Below, piece after piece: positions 5,574-7,688 of a DNA stretch of 7,688 nt. The notes under the pieces were generated by a model. The model was not told the origin of the DNA. It saw only the letters and a list, made by a program, of their open reading frames with translations, and did no database searches. Positions within the stretch are counted from its first letter, which is position 1, and every line of letters begins with the position of its first letter. The translations under genes and the position numbers were made by a program. The DNA is from Promethearchaeota archaeon (GTDB lineage Archaea; Asgardarchaeota; Lokiarchaeia; Sigynarchaeales; SOKP01), in the NCBI GenBank assembly GCA_004524425.1, contig SDNN01000139.1, forward strand, positions 1 to 7,688, written 5' to 3'.

Positions 5574-6248
5574 TCATGACTGATAATTATTAGGGTTGAA
5601 TACTCTTTTTATATCCGCTTCATCAAAATTGCCTTTCCATTGCTCTTTAATAAGTACAAATTTGTCGGGTTTTTTATTAGGATTGATGATTGAATGAAAC
5701 GTGCCTTCATCATGTTGGATTGTTGTTTCATTTTTTACATAATAGTATACTCTATTACCAGATATTATAATTGGTTCACCAAATAAAACTTCCCACGTTT
5801 CACTTCTTGTCTGATGTTTTTGAATGGAAATGGCCATTTCTGGTTTTATGAAAATTAGATTGTAGTCTGAGTAGGTAAATTTGAAACTATACCATTTAGG
5901 CAACGTATCGATATATCCATCAGGAACATTAAATTTTCGCTTTATATATTCTTCCTTAAGATTAACCTTCTCTGAATTTTCATATTTGTATGGATCATGA
6001 ATTATTTCATGATCACTGATATCAATATTATATTCTACCTCGACAGCCTGTATTCCATTGTTGATCGCCATGTAGCAACAATGAGGATTTATGATCAAAT
6101 CGGAAGAATGTATATTTGCTGTTATGAAACGAGTATGATTAATGAGAAAAATGTCATTTAAATATTTTTTATCAATCGAAAGAGTTAATTGACGAGGACC
6201 ATTCTTTCTCAGAACAGTTCCTCTTTGCGCGAGAATGGTTTCATTCAT
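5574..6248 (-). CDS. Cupin-domain protein, C-terminus like mannose-6-phosphate isomerase type II
   Basis: The product is 224 residues. The C-terminal part (about 117-222) resembles the small cupin of sugar-phosphate isomerases: KPEMAISIQKHQTRSETWEVLFGEPIIISG matches the usual pattern ending in QxHxxRSExW, then EGTFHSIINP, then an end like DDIVRFxDxY (here EADIKRVFNPNNY). Expected metal ligands are partly kept: His145, Glu150 and His185 are present, but the second His of cupin motif 1 is replaced by Thr147. Activity as an isomerase is therefore doubtful, and a sugar-binding or regulatory role is possible. I do not recognise the first 110 residues; no membrane segment or signal peptide is visible. 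It starts at ATG 6248, 20 bases after the ribokinase-like gene, and is probably co-transcribed with it. That neighbour suggests a sugar-related task. Confidence 0.65.
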   Translation of the reverse strand: MNETILAQRGTVLRKNGPRQLTLSIDKKYLNDIFLINHTRFITANIHSSDLIINPHCCYMAINNGIQAVEVEYNIDISDHEIIHDPYKYENSEKVNLKEEYIKRKFNVPDGYIDTLPKWYSFKFTYSDYNLIFIKPEMAISIQKHQTRSETWEVLFGEPIIISGNRVYYYVKNETTIQHDEGTFHSIINPNKKPDKFVLIKEQWKGNFDEADIKRVFNPNNYQS

Positions 6249-6268
6249 AATAAAATAGGACTTTTTGT

Positions 6269-7240
6269 TTAATTAGAATTCATTTTTTTAAATTGTAGTT
6301 CAATCTCGTTAGAGTGAGGCATTGATTCTTGCGCACCTTTTCTTGTAACTGCTATCGAAGATGCGGCGATGGCATATTTTGCAGCATTGATAATTGAGTC
6401 CCCTCTTGATAATTTACTTGCAAGAACTCCATTAAAACAATCACCAGCACCTACAGTATCTACTGCTTCAACTTTAATTGTAGGTATGCTTGCTGATTTA
6501 TCTTTTTTACGATCATATATTAAGCATCCTCGATTTCCTAAAGTAGTAATTATCCACTTGGGTCCCAGTTTAGCAATGTTTTTTGAAATTTCAACGATTC
6601 TATTATTTCCTTCTTCTTTAATATCTGGTAATGCTAATAAAGAATTTAACCTTACCAATTCTCCTTCATTCGGTACGATTATATCAATATCCCGTAAAAT
6701 TTCATTTGGAATCGGTTTTAGCGGAGCTGGATTTAGAATTTTTATAGCCTTTCCCTCAGAAGCAATTTTAAAGATTTCTTCTATGGTTTCGATTGGAATT
6801 TCCATTTGCACGACAAGGGCACTTGCATTTTTGATGATTTGGGAATGCTCAATAATTTCTTGTCTTGTTAAATGAAAATTAGCACCCGGAGCCACGCTAA
6901 TCATATTTTCTCCATTTTCATCAATCAAGATAAATGCTACACCGCTTGAATGTTTTTTATCTTTAATCACATGATTTATATCGATTCCTTCTTCATGTAA
7001 ATGAGTAAGCATTTGATCTCCAAAGGTATCGGTACCAATCTTTCCGATAAACACTGTTTTAGCACCTGAACGTGCGGAAGCAACTGCTTGATTTGCCCCT
7101 TTTCCTCCTAATGATTGCCTGAACGTTCCTCCCGTAACCGTTTCTCCTGGCTTGGGAAGCTTCTGAGAGTAAATGTTTAAATCCATGTTGCTAGAGCCAA
7201 TTATTAACACGTACTTCTCATCATTCTCATTTTTACTCAT
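6269..7240 (-). CDS. rbsK: Ribokinase-type PfkB family sugar kinase
   Basis: Predicted cytoplasmic kinase that transfers phosphate from ATP to the 5-hydroxyl of ribose or a related sugar or nucleoside. It has 323 residues, close to the usual ribokinase length. Landmarks: GSSNMDLNIY at 15-24 (substrate-binding Asp20), the PfkB motif 1 GGKGANQAVA at 45-54, the NPAP strand at 170-173, PNEGE at 190-194, TTLGNRGC at 232-239, and motif 2 DTVGAGDCFNG at 261-271, with the catalytic base at Asp267. The GAQESMP end (residues 302-308) fits the monovalent-cation loop of ribokinases. The overall pattern is closer to ribokinase than to fructokinase or adenosine kinase, but the exact substrate cannot be fixed from sequence. 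It starts at ATG 7240, 7 bases after the acetyltransferase gene. Confidence 0.88.
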   Translation of the reverse strand: MSKNENDEKYVLIIGSSNMDLNIYSQKLPKPGETVTGGTFRQSLGGKGANQAVASARSGAKTVFIGKIGTDTFGDQMLTHLHEEGIDINHVIKDKKHSSGVAFILIDENGENMISVAPGANFHLTRQEIIEHSQIIKNASALVVQMEIPIETIEEIFKIASEGKAIKILNPAPLKPIPNEILRDIDIIVPNEGELVRLNSLLALPDIKEEGNNRIVEISKNIAKLGPKWIITTLGNRGCLIYDRKKDKSASIPTIKVEAVDTVGAGDCFNGVLASKLSRGDSIINAAKYAIAASSIAVTRKGAQESMPHSNEIELQFKKMNSN

Positions 7241-7247
7241 GTTCTGA

Positions 7248-7688
7248 TCACGAAGATATGCTTTTTCTTGGTTTTTTTACAGGGAAAATCTTCCCTAATA
7301 ATAGATATTCTTCATTGAAACCTAATTTTTTGTATAAATTTTGAGCTAAAAGATTTGATTTTTCTGTTCCCACTTCAATTTCATCCATGAATCTTGTTTT
7401 TGCAGATTTTATAGCTCTCTTTATCAGTTTTTCTCCAAGACCTTTATATCTATGATTCTCTGCTACAATTAATTCGTTAATTAGCGCAGTACCTCCTTCA
7501 TGAAGAAAAGTTTTATAGAATATTAAAGATATGAAGCCCACAAGTTTGTTATTTTCTATAGCAACATAATTTAAATAAATGTCTGGATATTTGATCATTT
7601 CTAAATAAATATCCTTTATTATTCTGGCATCGAAGTCTTGTTTCACTTGTAGGTTGTTGTTTAATTCATCTAAAAGAGTGCTTAATGA
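7248..7688 (-). CDS. GNAT family N-acetyltransferase, 5' end outside the window
   Basis: Acetyl-CoA-dependent acetyltransferase fold; the substrate is unknown. 146 residues are visible and the frame stays open to the window edge, with LSTLLDELNNNLQV lying before the internal GTG at 7646. GNAT proteins normally have a helix of this sort near the N-terminus, so I treat the gene as truncated by the window and not as starting at that GTG. Recognisable parts: YVAIENNKLVGFISL (strands 2-3), TALINELIVAENHRYKGLGEKLIKRAI with the acetyl-CoA loop (R-Y-K-G-L-G), and EIEVGTEKSNLLAQNLYKKLGF (motif B). The C-terminus ends in a basic PVKKPRKSISS. It is 7 bases from the sugar-kinase gene and probably shares its transcript. 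This could be a protein or small-molecule acetylase; nothing here decides it. Confidence 0.82.
   Translation of the reverse strand, partial: SLSTLLDELNNNLQVKQDFDARIIKDIYLEMIKYPDIYLNYVAIENNKLVGFISLIFYKTFLHEGGTALINELIVAENHRYKGLGEKLIKRAIKSAKTRFMDEIEVGTEKSNLLAQNLYKKLGFNEEYLLLGKIFPVKKPRKSISS

Noticed and set aside
6369..6875. 168-residue plus-strand open frame inside the sugar kinase.
   Set aside because: The minus strand carries all the PfkB motifs; the plus frame shows no recognisable domain or ribosome binding site.
7248..7646. Acetyltransferase starting at GTG 7646.
   Set aside because: The frame remains open to the window edge and the residues before the GTG (LSTLLDELNNNL) look like the normal N-terminal helix of the fold.

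Overview
The window is an archaeal ribosomal-protein cluster, read entirely on the minus strand (right to left in window coordinates). The archaeal assignment rests on S4e, on an RNase P protein (Rpp29/Pop4) between L29 and S17, on archaeal/eukaryote-type S17, L22, S19 and S3 sequences, and on the order S19-L22-S3-L29-rnp1-S17-L14-L24-S4e-L5-S14. The DNA is AT-rich. A low-GC lineage such as an Asgard archaeon is plausible, but that is inference only.

Layout in transcription order: (1) about 7688-5574, a tight three-gene set: a GNAT acetyltransferase cut by the window edge, a ribokinase-type PfkB sugar kinase, and a protein with a C-terminal cupin domain like that of mannose-6-phosphate isomerases. 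(2) 5573-5346, a 228-base spacer with a U-tract terminator, a possible promoter and a short leader. (3) 5345-1, the ribosomal cluster S19, L22, S3, L29, RNase P component 1, S17, L14, L24, S4e, L5, and S14, which runs off the left edge. Most genes from L29 to S4e abut or overlap by a few bases, and several have clear Shine-Dalgarno sites, so they are probably co-transcribed and translationally coupled.

The main discovery is in S3. The gene is interrupted by an in-frame TAG between its KH domain and its C-terminal domain, at a point where archaeal S3 proteins read continuously (the GLE-[N/D]-PQI segment). The interruption folds into what looks like a canonical bulge-helix-bulge (BHB), the substrate of the archaeal tRNA splicing endonuclease: two 3-nt bulges separated by a 4-pair central helix, with a 10-pair inner hairpin holding the stop codon. 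Cutting at the standard bulge positions removes exactly 30 nt (3934-3905), keeps the frame, deletes the stop, and restores a 268-residue S3 of normal layout. BHB introns in archaeal protein genes are rare (the established case is cbf5); one in a universal ribosomal protein gene would be notable.

Other points: three ribosomal proteins here (S19 N-terminus, S3 C-terminus, L29 C-terminus) carry strongly acidic extensions; the usual L3-L4-L23-L2 genes are absent upstream of S19; and the eIF1/SUI1 gene often found between L29 and rnp1 is missing.
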